Below are positions 1 to 7,403 of a stretch of 64,000 nt of DNA, piece by piece. Each line of letters starts with the position of its first letter. Position 1 is the first letter of the stretch. The stretch spans positions 3,983,501-4,047,500 of the forward strand of contig NZ_JAPFCC010000001.1 of assembly GCF_025562715.2 (NCBI RefSeq), in the 5' to 3' direction. Both the position numbers and the translations under genes were made by a program. The notes under the pieces were generated by a model. That model did no database searches, had not been told where the DNA came from, and saw only the letters and a list, made by a program, of their open reading frames with translations. Origin of the DNA: Endozoicomonas gorgoniicola (GTDB taxonomy: Bacteria; Pseudomonadota; Gammaproteobacteria; Pseudomonadales; Endozoicomonadaceae).

Positions 1-431
1 TGTTCTAACTTTGAAAAGCATATTGTCTTTCTGGCCAGACGCTTAATCCAAGTTCTAAAATTCAGGTTTTTACGTTCAATTTTCTGAGTATTTTCTTTTC
101 CAATGATGTGTCTGCTTTCGTCGAGATTACGTTCATAGGCTCCCCAATCATCAGTATAAAATTTCTTGATACCAAATGGTTCAAGAAGCTCTTTTAGTTT
201 TTTGAAAACCTCATCCTTTCGTTTCCCAAAAACGTAAGCCAAAACAGTATTGGTCGCATGATCAACTGCATGCCAAAGCCAACGCTGGTTACTTTTTTCA
301 AACACATACGACCACTGTTCATCTATCTCAGACTCTTGGCAGGCACGGCCTACGTGAATCACAGCACCCGTTCCAAGATCCATTTTCTGAATATTTGGAT
401 TAACTTGAACTAAGCCTTTCTCTTTTTTTTT
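1..431 (-). CDS. insB: IS1 InsB-type transposase, 3' part outside window
   Basis: Read in the -1 frame relative to insA, the minus strand gives a continuous InsB-like sequence. It includes DEQWSYVFEKSNQRWLW, the YTDDWGAYER catalytic region and the RTWIKRLARKTICFS block characteristic of IS1 transposases. No separate start is needed: the frame overlaps the end of insA at a run of nine A residues on the minus strand (about 422-430). In known IS1 elements a -1 ribosomal frameshift at an A-rich site makes the InsAB' fusion, which is the active DDE transposase. The C-terminus is cut by the window edge, so integrity cannot be judged. Confidence 0.85.
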
Positions 432-694
432 AATGTGTTTATTACTGTTTTTTTATTAATTCCCAAAACCCTGCTTGTATCCCTGATGCCGCCACCATTA
501 ATTGCCATATCGACGACTTTTTCTTTAACGCCTGGCTCATAAGCTTTATACCGGTACTCAAGCATAAAGGACTTGGTTTCACATTCAGCATTACAGCAAA
601 AGTAGCGAGGAACATTATGAACACTGTAACCAAAGCTTTTAACGTCATTACCGCCACATTTCGGGCAGTGAACTGGCGTGGAGCACATTTTCAT
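410..694 (-). CDS. insA: IS1 InsA-type zinc-finger DNA-binding protein
   Basis: This is a small IS1 InsA homologue. It has an N-terminal CPKC...CCNAEC zinc-binding region, the block KVVDMAINGGGIRDTSRVLGI that matches the InsA helix-turn-helix, and a basic tail. The start at 694 (MKMCST) gives about 94 residues, close to the usual 91 of InsA; the open frame extends further upstream to 739 without clear support. InsA binds the IS ends and represses transposition, while the frameshift fusion with InsB is the transposase. The gene ends just after the A-rich slippage site. Confidence 0.8.
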   Translation of the reverse strand: MKMCSTPVHCPKCGGNDVKSFGYSVHNVPRYFCCNAECETKSFMLEYRYKAYEPGVKEKVVDMAINGGGIRDTSRVLGINKKTVINTLKKKRKA

Positions 695-760
695 ATCGCA
701 CCATGACAAATACGGCATACGCCGTATTTTAGCAAACAACTACAAAATATCAGGTTTACC

Positions 761-1354
761 CCACTACCCGTTGATGAAGCCCATGACCTGCATGGCAAAA
801 CACTAGTGGCATTGAAACGACTGATTGAAGTCATGCAGGGAGGCGGTGGTGTTTTATCCATTGTTCTTGCCGGTCATCCCAAACTGTCGAACGACCTGAA
901 ACGTCCCACAATGGAAGAAATAGGAGCCAGAGCAACAACCTTTATTCTTGACGGTATCCAGAAGCAGAAGAAAGAGTACATCGACTATTTGTTCAAACAG
1001 TGCCTGAAGCCAAAAGTAAAAATGGAGTCGATTATAAAGCCCGATGCTATCGACTTCCTTGCCAGTCAGCTGTCAACACCTTTGCAGATTCACCAGTATC
1101 TCAACTTGGCTCTGACTGAAGGCTACCGTGCAGGTATCAAGCCTGTGACTGAAGACCTGGTGAAGTCGGTTCTGGCTTTTGATTTGAACGGCAGAGAAGC
1201 ACAATTGATCAGGCAGGGTTATGACCCTCGTACTCTGGCAGAAGCTCTGGATATCAAGGTTAAGGAAGCCCGTAGCTTCATCAAAGGTGGTCTGAATGGC
1301 TCTCGCCGAGATGAGATCATGGACGGCATCAAGACTCTTGGAATAGTTCTGTAA
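761..1354 (+). pseudogene. AAA ATPase of a transposon (ExeA/TniB/MuB-like), N-terminus lost to IS1
   Basis: The reading frame resumes at the IS1 end with PVDEAHDLHGKTL, a Walker B/DEAH-type motif, followed by a sensor-type segment VLAGHPKLSNDL. About 180 residues follow, with a helical tail (HQYLNLALTEGYRAG, then a segment that could be a small HTH). This layout fits the ATPases that accompany DDE transposases in Mu/Tn7/Tn5053-like elements, or the related ExeA group. The Walker A half is missing, removed or displaced by the IS1 insertion. A shorter frame starting at GTG 806 exists but would lack both nucleotide-binding motifs. The gene runs into the repeat block at 1379, which fits a transposon end following its transposition genes. 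Confidence 0.6.
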
Positions 1355-1378
1355 GACCAGTAGACCGTTGTAGCGTTT

Positions 1379-1483
1379 GCTGCACAAGGGCTAACGCTTA
1401 TTTTCAATGATTGTGAGCATAGCCGGATTCTTATTTTCAGTTAATGTGAGCAGGAAACGACCTCTGTTTTCAAGCGCCTACAC
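1379..1483. repeat. Left copy of a multi-repeat transposon-end-like block
   Basis: This block begins GCTGCACAAGGGCTAACG and contains TTTTCAATGATTGTGAGCA followed by a diverged copy (TTTTCAGTTAATGTGAGCA). It ends in GTTTTCAAGCGCCTACAC. The same order of elements occurs at 4118-4305 in the same orientation with extra copies. Short spaced repeats of this size next to a transposition ATPase gene resemble the transposase-binding sites of Mu/Tn7/Tn5053-like ends. The final bases supply the last codons and stop of the immunity gene on the other strand. Confidence 0.6.
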
Positions 1484-1708
1484 ATACTGTTCAAGGAAGT
1501 AACAGTATTGATCGAAGTTAAACTCAATCCCAAAAAATCGTTGGAAAAATGCAGCCTTTTCTTCGTCAATTGGATAACAGTAGTACATTGGGTCCTCGCT
1601 TGGGCGCCCAAAAAGGCTTTGCATTTTAGATAGAGGAACACCCGAAAGAGGAAATTCGTTAATCAACTTTTCAGTTTCATTACTAAAACAGGTTACTCGA
1701 AATTCCAT
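1478..1708 (-). CDS. Putative immunity protein for the E3-type RNase toxin
   Basis: This 76-residue acidic protein is encoded 5 bp downstream of the toxin on the same strand, where the immunity gene of a bacteriocin or polymorphic toxin is expected. It contains LFGRPSEDPMYYCYPID and ends in an FDQYCYFLEQY segment. I recall similar small proteins (DUF7683-like) next to E3-type RNase domains, but this family name is from memory. It does not look like the classical ImmE3 of colicin plasmids. The TAG stop falls inside the transposon-end repeat (1478-1483), so the natural C-terminus may have been altered by a few residues. The expected role is to bind and block the RNase domain. Confidence 0.6.
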   Translation of the reverse strand: MEFRVTCFSNETEKLINEFPLSGVPLSKMQSLFGRPSEDPMYYCYPIDEEKAAFFQRFFGIEFNFDQYCYFLEQYV

Positions 1709-1713
1709 AGTTA

Positions 1714-3966
1714 TTAAGGCTCCACTCGTCGTGTGCTGTCTGCTTTCTTTAGAGGCTTGCCAGTATTAGGGTCATACTCACCTAAGTGTTTACCACGCTT
1801 GTCGTATTTCTCAATAGAGCCATGCTGGTAATCCCATTCATAAATATTACCCTTACTGTCCTTCCAACGTGCCCTGACCTGACCACCACCTTGGACGGGG
1901 GTTTTCCGTTTTTCACGAGTAGCATCTGGATAAGCTTTCAATTTTTCTGGAGCTGGGACATAACCACTAATCCCCTGATAATCATGATCTTCCCGCCCAT
2001 CATAATGCTCCTGCCACTCCTTATGCCGGGCCTCCACACTGTCCGGATGCCAACCGTCTTTCTTCAAAGCCGGTGATGGTACTCGTGTCAGCTCCGCCAG
2101 TGCCTTAACCCTGGCAACCGGCACCAGCACCGACAGCACCTTCCCAGCCCCCAGTATACGAACCCGGGTGGGTTCGTCCAGTTTGTGCCACAGGGCGCTG
2201 GCCAGATTACCGGTGCTGTCGTCAATAAACTCAACCGTTGCATCCGTCACAGTAGCGATGTGGCTCAGGGCATTGAGTATCTGACGGGTTTCCTCCGGGA
2301 AATAGTCGTAGGAGATTCTGACCAGGTTTTCTGTAGTTCGTTCAATCCCAAGTGTTACAGGATCTTCACCCCGGCCCAGTAATTCCAGTGCGGTGAGCAG
2401 CTCGTTGCTCTGGGCATGGGAACTGCGTGCGCCTTTCAGGGTTTGAATCGTTTCCTTTATATCGTTAATCCAGTTTTTAACGACAGTCGTATCCGTCCCC
2501 ATGGGGAGAACGGGCAGTAACTCGCCAGTTAAAAATTTCAGCAGGTTCTGCCAGTACTCAATTTTTTCCGGGCGTGTCAGCAGCACTGACCGGTGCTTTT
2601 CAAACCGGGCAAACATTGCATCGGCTTTTGCTTCTGCTGCTCGCCTCTCCCGAGCTTCTCTTGCGACCTTTTCAAGATATTCCGGACCTATCTCAAGGGC
2701 GACCACGGTAGGGGTCGGGCTGAGAGTGAAGGTCTGAGTCATCTGGGTGAGATAGCCGGTTTCACTCTCATACCTTTTGCCATTAGATGACCAGGTGACC
2801 CAGGAAACCATTTCTACAGGAAAAACAGTGGTTGATATTCGCCCGTAGTGTTGAGTAAACCCTTCTGCTATAACCTTTTTGCTCACTGCCTGGATTCTGT
2901 TTCTGTTTCTTGAAAGCGTTGCTACTTTTTTTGTGCTTGTGGGTTTTATGGTTGTGGGGTTTGTAGCTGTAGGTTTAATCGCTCCTTGGTTTTGCCGACT
3001 ATCCACTTTGATCACACCATTGACGACGGCAAGGCTTCTGCTTTCCCACTCAATAGCGTCCAGCCAGCCACTTCGCCATAGCTGCTCAGCAGCCCCTTGT
3101 TCTTCCGGTGTCAGATCCTTTTTGTCGAGAAGCTGAAGTACCAGAGCCTGTTTGTCAGCAGGCATGATGCTCTTGCCCACCTGCTCCCCGGAACGGAATT
3201 CATCACCACGGCCACGACGGGAATCATGACTGCTGGCAAATCGGTGAAACCGGGCCATATGTTCCCTGACCTGTCGGGTGGGATGGTAAGGTGTTGCACC
3301 GCCTGGCCTGATTACCACGGCGGGGCCTCCGCCACGGTCACGCATTACACTGGCTCCCGCACTTGGCAGGCCAAAAGCGCCACTGTCCTGATTAGTGGTT
3401 TCCAGACAGGGAGCGGGATAGCGTAGGAGGGTTAGTTCTTCCAGATGAGAGTCGAAAACCTGCCCCTCCAGCCATTCCTGCCAGAACTGCTCTCCCTTCC
3501 ACAACCCTCCTCCCGGAGTCAGTCGTAACCACTCCCTGGCAAGCCAGTGAAGAAGACGGTTGCTTTGCTGTTTTTCCAGCGCTTTGTGCCACACTTCCCA
3601 CTGAGCATCAAACGACGACTCTCTTACAAAAAAATTCAAGACATAACGGAAAAGAGAGTCTGGAAAGGATGACTCTTCAATAGAACAATCCAGCAGTGAA
3701 TGCTGAAACTGTTGAACCTGTATCAGCCATGAATAAGAGAAATTACCCGCAAGGATATCAATAAAGGTTCTGGAGTTTTGCCCCGTCAGCGCCAAATATG
3801 CGGGTGCATGAAGAGAAAATTTAACGTCGTCATACAGGTTTTCAATAATCAGTGCTTCGAGATCAGTCGCATTGCGATCACTAGATTCTGAAACTGAGCT
3901 GGCACTACTTGAACTCGCCAGCAACAGTGCAAGAGTCAACCTGATCAGTAAGCCTGTACAACTCAT
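1714..3966 (-). CDS. Secreted toxin with C-terminal colicin E3-type 16S rRNase domain
   Basis: This 750-residue protein has a hydrophobic N-terminus (residues 4-24) consistent with a signal peptide. The long middle is unrecognised, with a Thr/Pro/Lys-rich stretch around 330-350 and a coiled-coil-like Ala/Arg/Glu-rich stretch near 425-450. The last about 85 residues match the cytotoxic domain of colicin E3/cloacin DF13. They contain a GGG-containing basic loop, YEWDYQHGSIE, and HLGEYDPNTGKPLKK. Asp712, His715 and Glu719 reproduce the D-x2-H-x3-E spacing of the E3 catalytic residues (Asp510, His513, Glu517), so the expected activity is cleavage of 16S rRNA at the decoding site. No colicin receptor-binding or translocation domain is visible, so the delivery route is unknown. 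The gene lies between two copies of a transposon-end-like block. Confidence 0.8.
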   Translation of the reverse strand: MSCTGLLIRLTLALLLASSSSASSVSESSDRNATDLEALIIENLYDDVKFSLHAPAYLALTGQNSRTFIDILAGNFSYSWLIQVQQFQHSLLDCSIEESSFPDSLFRYVLNFFVRESSFDAQWEVWHKALEKQQSNRLLHWLAREWLRLTPGGGLWKGEQFWQEWLEGQVFDSHLEELTLLRYPAPCLETTNQDSGAFGLPSAGASVMRDRGGGPAVVIRPGGATPYHPTRQVREHMARFHRFASSHDSRRGRGDEFRSGEQVGKSIMPADKQALVLQLLDKKDLTPEEQGAAEQLWRSGWLDAIEWESRSLAVVNGVIKVDSRQNQGAIKPTATNPTTIKPTSTKKVATLSRNRNRIQAVSKKVIAEGFTQHYGRISTTVFPVEMVSWVTWSSNGKRYESETGYLTQMTQTFTLSPTPTVVALEIGPEYLEKVAREARERRAAEAKADAMFARFEKHRSVLLTRPEKIEYWQNLLKFLTGELLPVLPMGTDTTVVKNWINDIKETIQTLKGARSSHAQSNELLTALELLGRGEDPVTLGIERTTENLVRISYDYFPEETRQILNALSHIATVTDATVEFIDDSTGNLASALWHKLDEPTRVRILGAGKVLSVLVPVARVKALAELTRVPSPALKKDGWHPDSVEARHKEWQEHYDGREDHDYQGISGYVPAPEKLKAYPDATREKRKTPVQGGGQVRARWKDSKGNIYEWDYQHGSIEKYDKRGKHLGEYDPNTGKPLKKADSTRRVEP

Positions 3967-4117
3967 GTCAGAACCGTGATTTCAGAAAAAAAGAAGGATA
4001 GACGAGTTTTTTTGTAAAGAGCTGATGACCCGGGCGAGGCTGAGCCAAGTGGAGATAAGGCTATTAAGTGTTCACCTAATACTTACTAAAAAAGATCACA
4101 AAAAAGCTGTACCTACT

Positions 4118-4305
4118 GCTACACAAGGGCTAACGCTTATTTTCAATGATTGTGAGCAGAACTGGCTGTTTTCGGCTTGTTTTCAATGATTGTGGTTTCA
4201 TTATCAATGATTGTGAGCACAAGCAGATTCTTATTTTCAATGATTGTGAGCAGGAAATGCTCTCTGTTTTCAAGCAGAGCCTGTTTTGTTTTCAAGCGGC
4301 TACAC
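4118..4305. repeat. Right copy of the multi-repeat transposon-end-like block
   Basis: The block opens GCTACACAAGGGCTAACG, matching 1379 onward. It then has three good copies of TTTTCAATGATTGTG(AGCA) plus one ATCAATGATTGTGAGCA, and closes with GTTTTCAAGCGGCTACAC. Immediately after its end the methyltransferase frame continues without its normal N-terminus, so this looks like the boundary of an insertion. The stretch 3967-4117 between the toxin start and this block shows no gene and should hold the toxin promoter on the minus strand. Confidence 0.6.
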
Positions 4306-4311
4306 CTAGCG

Positions 4312-5988
4312 ATGAGTGAAGCGCCTGCAAGCTGTAAATATGGCCTGTGGACAAACGGTCTGGATTTTTTCTTCTTTCAGAAAATAGTTGAGCGTTTCGA
4401 CGTTAAGTTCAATCCTCTCGGCCATTGGCCGCCAGCTGATGGCACTATCGGCACCAAGGATGTTCACTCTGATGCGAAACTGCGTAAAGCCGACCCGGAT
4501 ATGCTGCGTACTGCTTTCCGCCGTTGTCATAACTTTATTCACGGTAATGAGGGGATGCCTAAGGATGCTGCCTTCTGGCAGTTCCTGCGCCTGATTTACT
4601 GCAAAATGTACGACGAAGGGAAGAATCAGGCTGAGCGCCGTTTCTATGCAGGTTATATCCCTCGTGAAAGAAACGGTAAAACTGAATACATCGACGAACA
4701 GTTTGACGACGAAGGTCGCCAAAAGATTCGTGAGCGTATCTTTTTACTGTTTGAGGATGTAAAAAAAGCCTATTCCAACTTGTTTGATGGCACTGAGAAA
4801 ATCACCCTTTCTGAACGGGCTCTGGCCTTTATGGTGGCAGAACTGGGCAAATACGATATGCGTCGCGCCGATGTAGATGCCAAAGGTGCCGCTTATCAGG
4901 AAATTGTTGGTACCAATCTACGTGGTGACCGTGGCCAGTACTTTACGCCACGTTCAGCTATCAAGCTGGTTGTGGAAATGCTGGATCCTCAGGAGAATGA
5001 GAAAATTCTCGACCCGTCCTGTGGTACCGGCGGCTTCCTGGTGGAATCTGTAAATCATCAGCTTCGCCGTTTTCGTAAAGAAGATCAGGAACCGGAAGAT
5101 ACTGAAGAGTTTCTGTCTGAACTTCAGCGCATCAAAGAATATGTGGCTGAAAATGTCTTCGGTGCCGACTTCGACCCCTTCCTGGTAAAAGCAACGTCCA
5201 TGAATATGACCATGGCGGCAAACGATCCGGGTAATCTGTTCCATATGGATTCTCTGTCCTTCCCTAAAGGACACCTGTCTGGCGTTAAAGAAGCCAACAG
5301 CATGATTCCCTTTGGCTCCATCGATGTATTGATGACCAACCCTCCTTTTGGTTCAGATATCCCAATTACTGACCCTGCTGTGCTGGGTGAATTTAACCTG
5401 GCAGGCAAATGGGATAAAAATAAAGAAACCGGTGTAATCAGTCGTGGCAATGGTTTTCAAAAAGCTGTGGCACCGGAGGTGTTGTTTATTGAGCGTGCTA
5501 TCAAATGGCTGAAGCCGGGCGGTCGAGCAGGCATCGTTTTGCCTGATGGTATTCTGGGTAATCCTGGTGATGAATATATTCGCAAATGGATTCTCCGCCA
5601 TTGCTGGGTACTGGCCAGTGTTGACCTGCCGGTAGAGACCTTCATTGCCGAAGCTAATGTAAACATTCTGACTAGTCTGCTGTTCCTGAAGAAAAAGACT
5701 CAGGAAGAGATTCAGGCAGAAGACCTGGGCCAGGAAACTGACTATCCAGTTTTTATGGCTGTGGCAGAAAAAGTAGGCGTTGACCGCCGTGGTAACACTC
5801 TCTACAAGCGTGGCCCAGACGGGGAAGAGCTGCTCAAAGACGTTACAGAGGTCGAGCAAGTCCGTGTTAAAGGTAAAATGGTTGAACGAACCTTGCATCG
5901 TAAGGAAAAAATTCTCGACAATGATCTGGTCGAAATCGGCAAGGCATACCGTAAGTTCCGTGAAGAAAACTTGGAGCCAGGTGTATGA
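4312..5988 (+). CDS. N-6 adenine DNA methyltransferase (HsdM/MAD2-like), N-terminally truncated
   Basis: This is a type I-style N-6 adenine methylase. ATG 4312 would give about 558 residues, and the homologous sequence (CKYGLWTNGLDFFFFQ) starts immediately, meaning the usual N-terminal region is missing. The SAM-binding motif DPSCGTGGFL lies near residue 233 and the catalytic TNPPFG motif near residue 342. The gene is cut at its 5' end by the transposon-end-like block ending at 4305; the open frame extends upstream to 4177 only through that repeat DNA. It overlaps the specificity gene by ATGA at 5985-5988, as first visible member of a coupled operon. The expected role is host DNA modification directed by the HsdS-like partner. 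In described MADS loci the methylase is named MAD2; this assignment is from memory. Confidence 0.75.
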   Translation: MSEAPASCKYGLWTNGLDFFFFQKIVERFDVKFNPLGHWPPADGTIGTKDVHSDAKLRKADPDMLRTAFRRCHNFIHGNEGMPKDAAFWQFLRLIYCKMYDEGKNQAERRFYAGYIPRERNGKTEYIDEQFDDEGRQKIRERIFLLFEDVKKAYSNLFDGTEKITLSERALAFMVAELGKYDMRRADVDAKGAAYQEIVGTNLRGDRGQYFTPRSAIKLVVEMLDPQENEKILDPSCGTGGFLVESVNHQLRRFRKEDQEPEDTEEFLSELQRIKEYVAENVFGADFDPFLVKATSMNMTMAANDPGNLFHMDSLSFPKGHLSGVKEANSMIPFGSIDVLMTNPPFGSDIPITDPAVLGEFNLAGKWDKNKETGVISRGNGFQKAVAPEVLFIERAIKWLKPGGRAGIVLPDGILGNPGDEYIRKWILRHCWVLASVDLPVETFIAEANVNILTSLLFLKKKTQEEIQAEDLGQETDYPVFMAVAEKVGVDRRGNTLYKRGPDGEELLKDVTEVEQVRVKGKMVERTLHRKEKILDNDLVEIGKAYRKFREENLEPGV

Positions 5989-7403
5989 AAATCAAAACTG
6001 TACCTCGCTCTTGGTTTGATGAGACTGGTCTCCGCTTTGATAGTAATCCATATATTGGTGGAGCTATTGAAACAAGAGTTGAAATTAATTCATGTCCATA
6101 CCCTAAGCAGCGATTGGATGAACTTACTCGTGGTGGGTATTCAGGTATTGTCCATGCAGGAAGGATAAAAAGACATTGGGTTGATGACCCAGAGTATGGC
6201 TTACCCTTTCTTTCAGGCAGGGATATATTGCAATTTGACTATTCGAACTTACGTTTAATCAGAAAAAAATCAGCCATTGATAACCCCAAACTTAAGTTGA
6301 GTTCTGGGGCTACCCTGATCACTAGAGCAGGAACGGTTGGTAAAATGGCTTATGCTAGGCCAGACATGGAAGGTTTAGCGTGTACTGAAGATGTTTTACG
6401 AGTTGTACCCGATGAAGACAAAATTCACTCAGGATATTTGTATGCATATTTGAACAGTAAGTATGGGATTCCTCTCATTCTTGCCGGCACATATGGTGCG
6501 ATTATTCAACATATCGAACCTCCTCACATTTGTGACCTCCCTGTTCCCAGGTTAGGAGCCAGAGTAGAACAAGCTATTCATGAGTTAGTTGAAAAAGCTG
6601 CTAACAATCTCTCTGAATATCAGGAGCTAATCAATGAGGCGTCTTCCTTAGTTTTTACAACTTTAGGTTTAGAAAATATTTCTGCGTATGACTGGCGCTC
6701 TAACAAAAAGAAAGATTTTGGCTTTGTAGTACAGAGTTCAAATCTTGAGATCATGCGTGGCTGGAATCATTCAGAACGCTTGTCTTCTTTAAAGCAAAAT
6801 ATACGCTCTGTTAGACACTCAGAATTAAAAGACGTAATTGATCTTGACTGGTTACGCTGGCGAGTAATGTTTAAGCGCATAGATGCAGATAAAGAGCACG
6901 GCATTGAAGTGATGACCCAAAAAACCCTCTTTCAACTATTTCCTGAAGGTCGTTGGGTCAGTAAAGAATATCTATTGAACCATTCTCCACGATTTAAGGT
7001 TCCTGATGAAACAATCTTGATTGCAAAGCAGGGTACTCTTGGAGAGCAAGAGGTCTACTGCAGAAGTGAGTTTATTACGGGAGAACGTACGCTAGAAAGG
7101 GCGTATTCAGATCATTGTATGAGGGTTGTTGCCATACCTGAAAAAATTGATGCTGGCTACCTTTTTGCTTTTCTGCGTTCTCAGACAGGTTTCCGGCTCT
7201 TACGGGGTTTATCTGAAGGTTCGAAACAGCAGGATCTTCATTGGCGTATGGTGCCCACTCTTCCTATTCCTAGGTGCGGGGGAGACAAAGAAAAAGAAAT
7301 TGGTGATAAGGTTCGGAAAGCCTATAGGCTCAAGAACGAAGCCATACAATTATTTACTCAAGCCCGGAATAAGGTAGAGGAAACCATCGAAGGAGCGAAG
7401 TAA
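5985..7403 (+). CDS. Type I restriction-modification specificity subunit (HsdS/MAD5-like)
   Basis: This 472-residue protein shows two target-recognition-like halves. Each contains the pattern of HsdS TRDs: LSGRDILQFDY...LITRAGTVGKMAYARP in the first and DETILIAKQGTLGEQEVY in the second. In each half a proposed helical segment follows (around residues 190-220 and near the C-terminus). It starts inside the stop of the methylase (ATGA) and its TAA stop overlaps the kinase start (TAATG), so translation of all three is coupled. It should give the methylase its sequence specificity. The repeat layout is less regular than in classical HsdS proteins, in line with the defence-associated branch. Confidence 0.75.
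   Translation: MKIKTVPRSWFDETGLRFDSNPYIGGAIETRVEINSCPYPKQRLDELTRGGYSGIVHAGRIKRHWVDDPEYGLPFLSGRDILQFDYSNLRLIRKKSAIDNPKLKLSSGATLITRAGTVGKMAYARPDMEGLACTEDVLRVVPDEDKIHSGYLYAYLNSKYGIPLILAGTYGAIIQHIEPPHICDLPVPRLGARVEQAIHELVEKAANNLSEYQELINEASSLVFTTLGLENISAYDWRSNKKKDFGFVVQSSNLEIMRGWNHSERLSSLKQNIRSVRHSELKDVIDLDWLRWRVMFKRIDADKEHGIEVMTQKTLFQLFPEGRWVSKEYLLNHSPRFKVPDETILIAKQGTLGEQEVYCRSEFITGERTLERAYSDHCMRVVAIPEKIDAGYLFAFLRSQTGFRLLRGLSEGSKQQDLHWRMVPTLPIPRCGGDKEKEIGDKVRKAYRLKNEAIQLFTQARNKVEETIEGAK

Larger units (their letters stand above)
1..760 (-). mobile_element. IS1-family insertion sequence, partial (left part outside window)
   Basis: The minus strand carries an InsA-like zinc-finger/HTH protein followed in the -1 frame by an InsB-like transposase, the arrangement typical of IS1. 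The right terminus is placed at about 760, where the minus strand begins GGTAAACCTG, a plausible IS1-type end (IS1 ends begin GGT). The other terminus and any target duplication lie outside the window. Directly beyond 760 an ATPase reading frame resumes just before its Walker B motif, so the element appears to have inserted into that gene. Confidence 0.8.

Noticed and set aside
4177..4311. Longer N-terminus for the methylase starting at 4177
   Set aside because: The added residues are translated repeat DNA of the transposon-end block and do not resemble methylase sequence.
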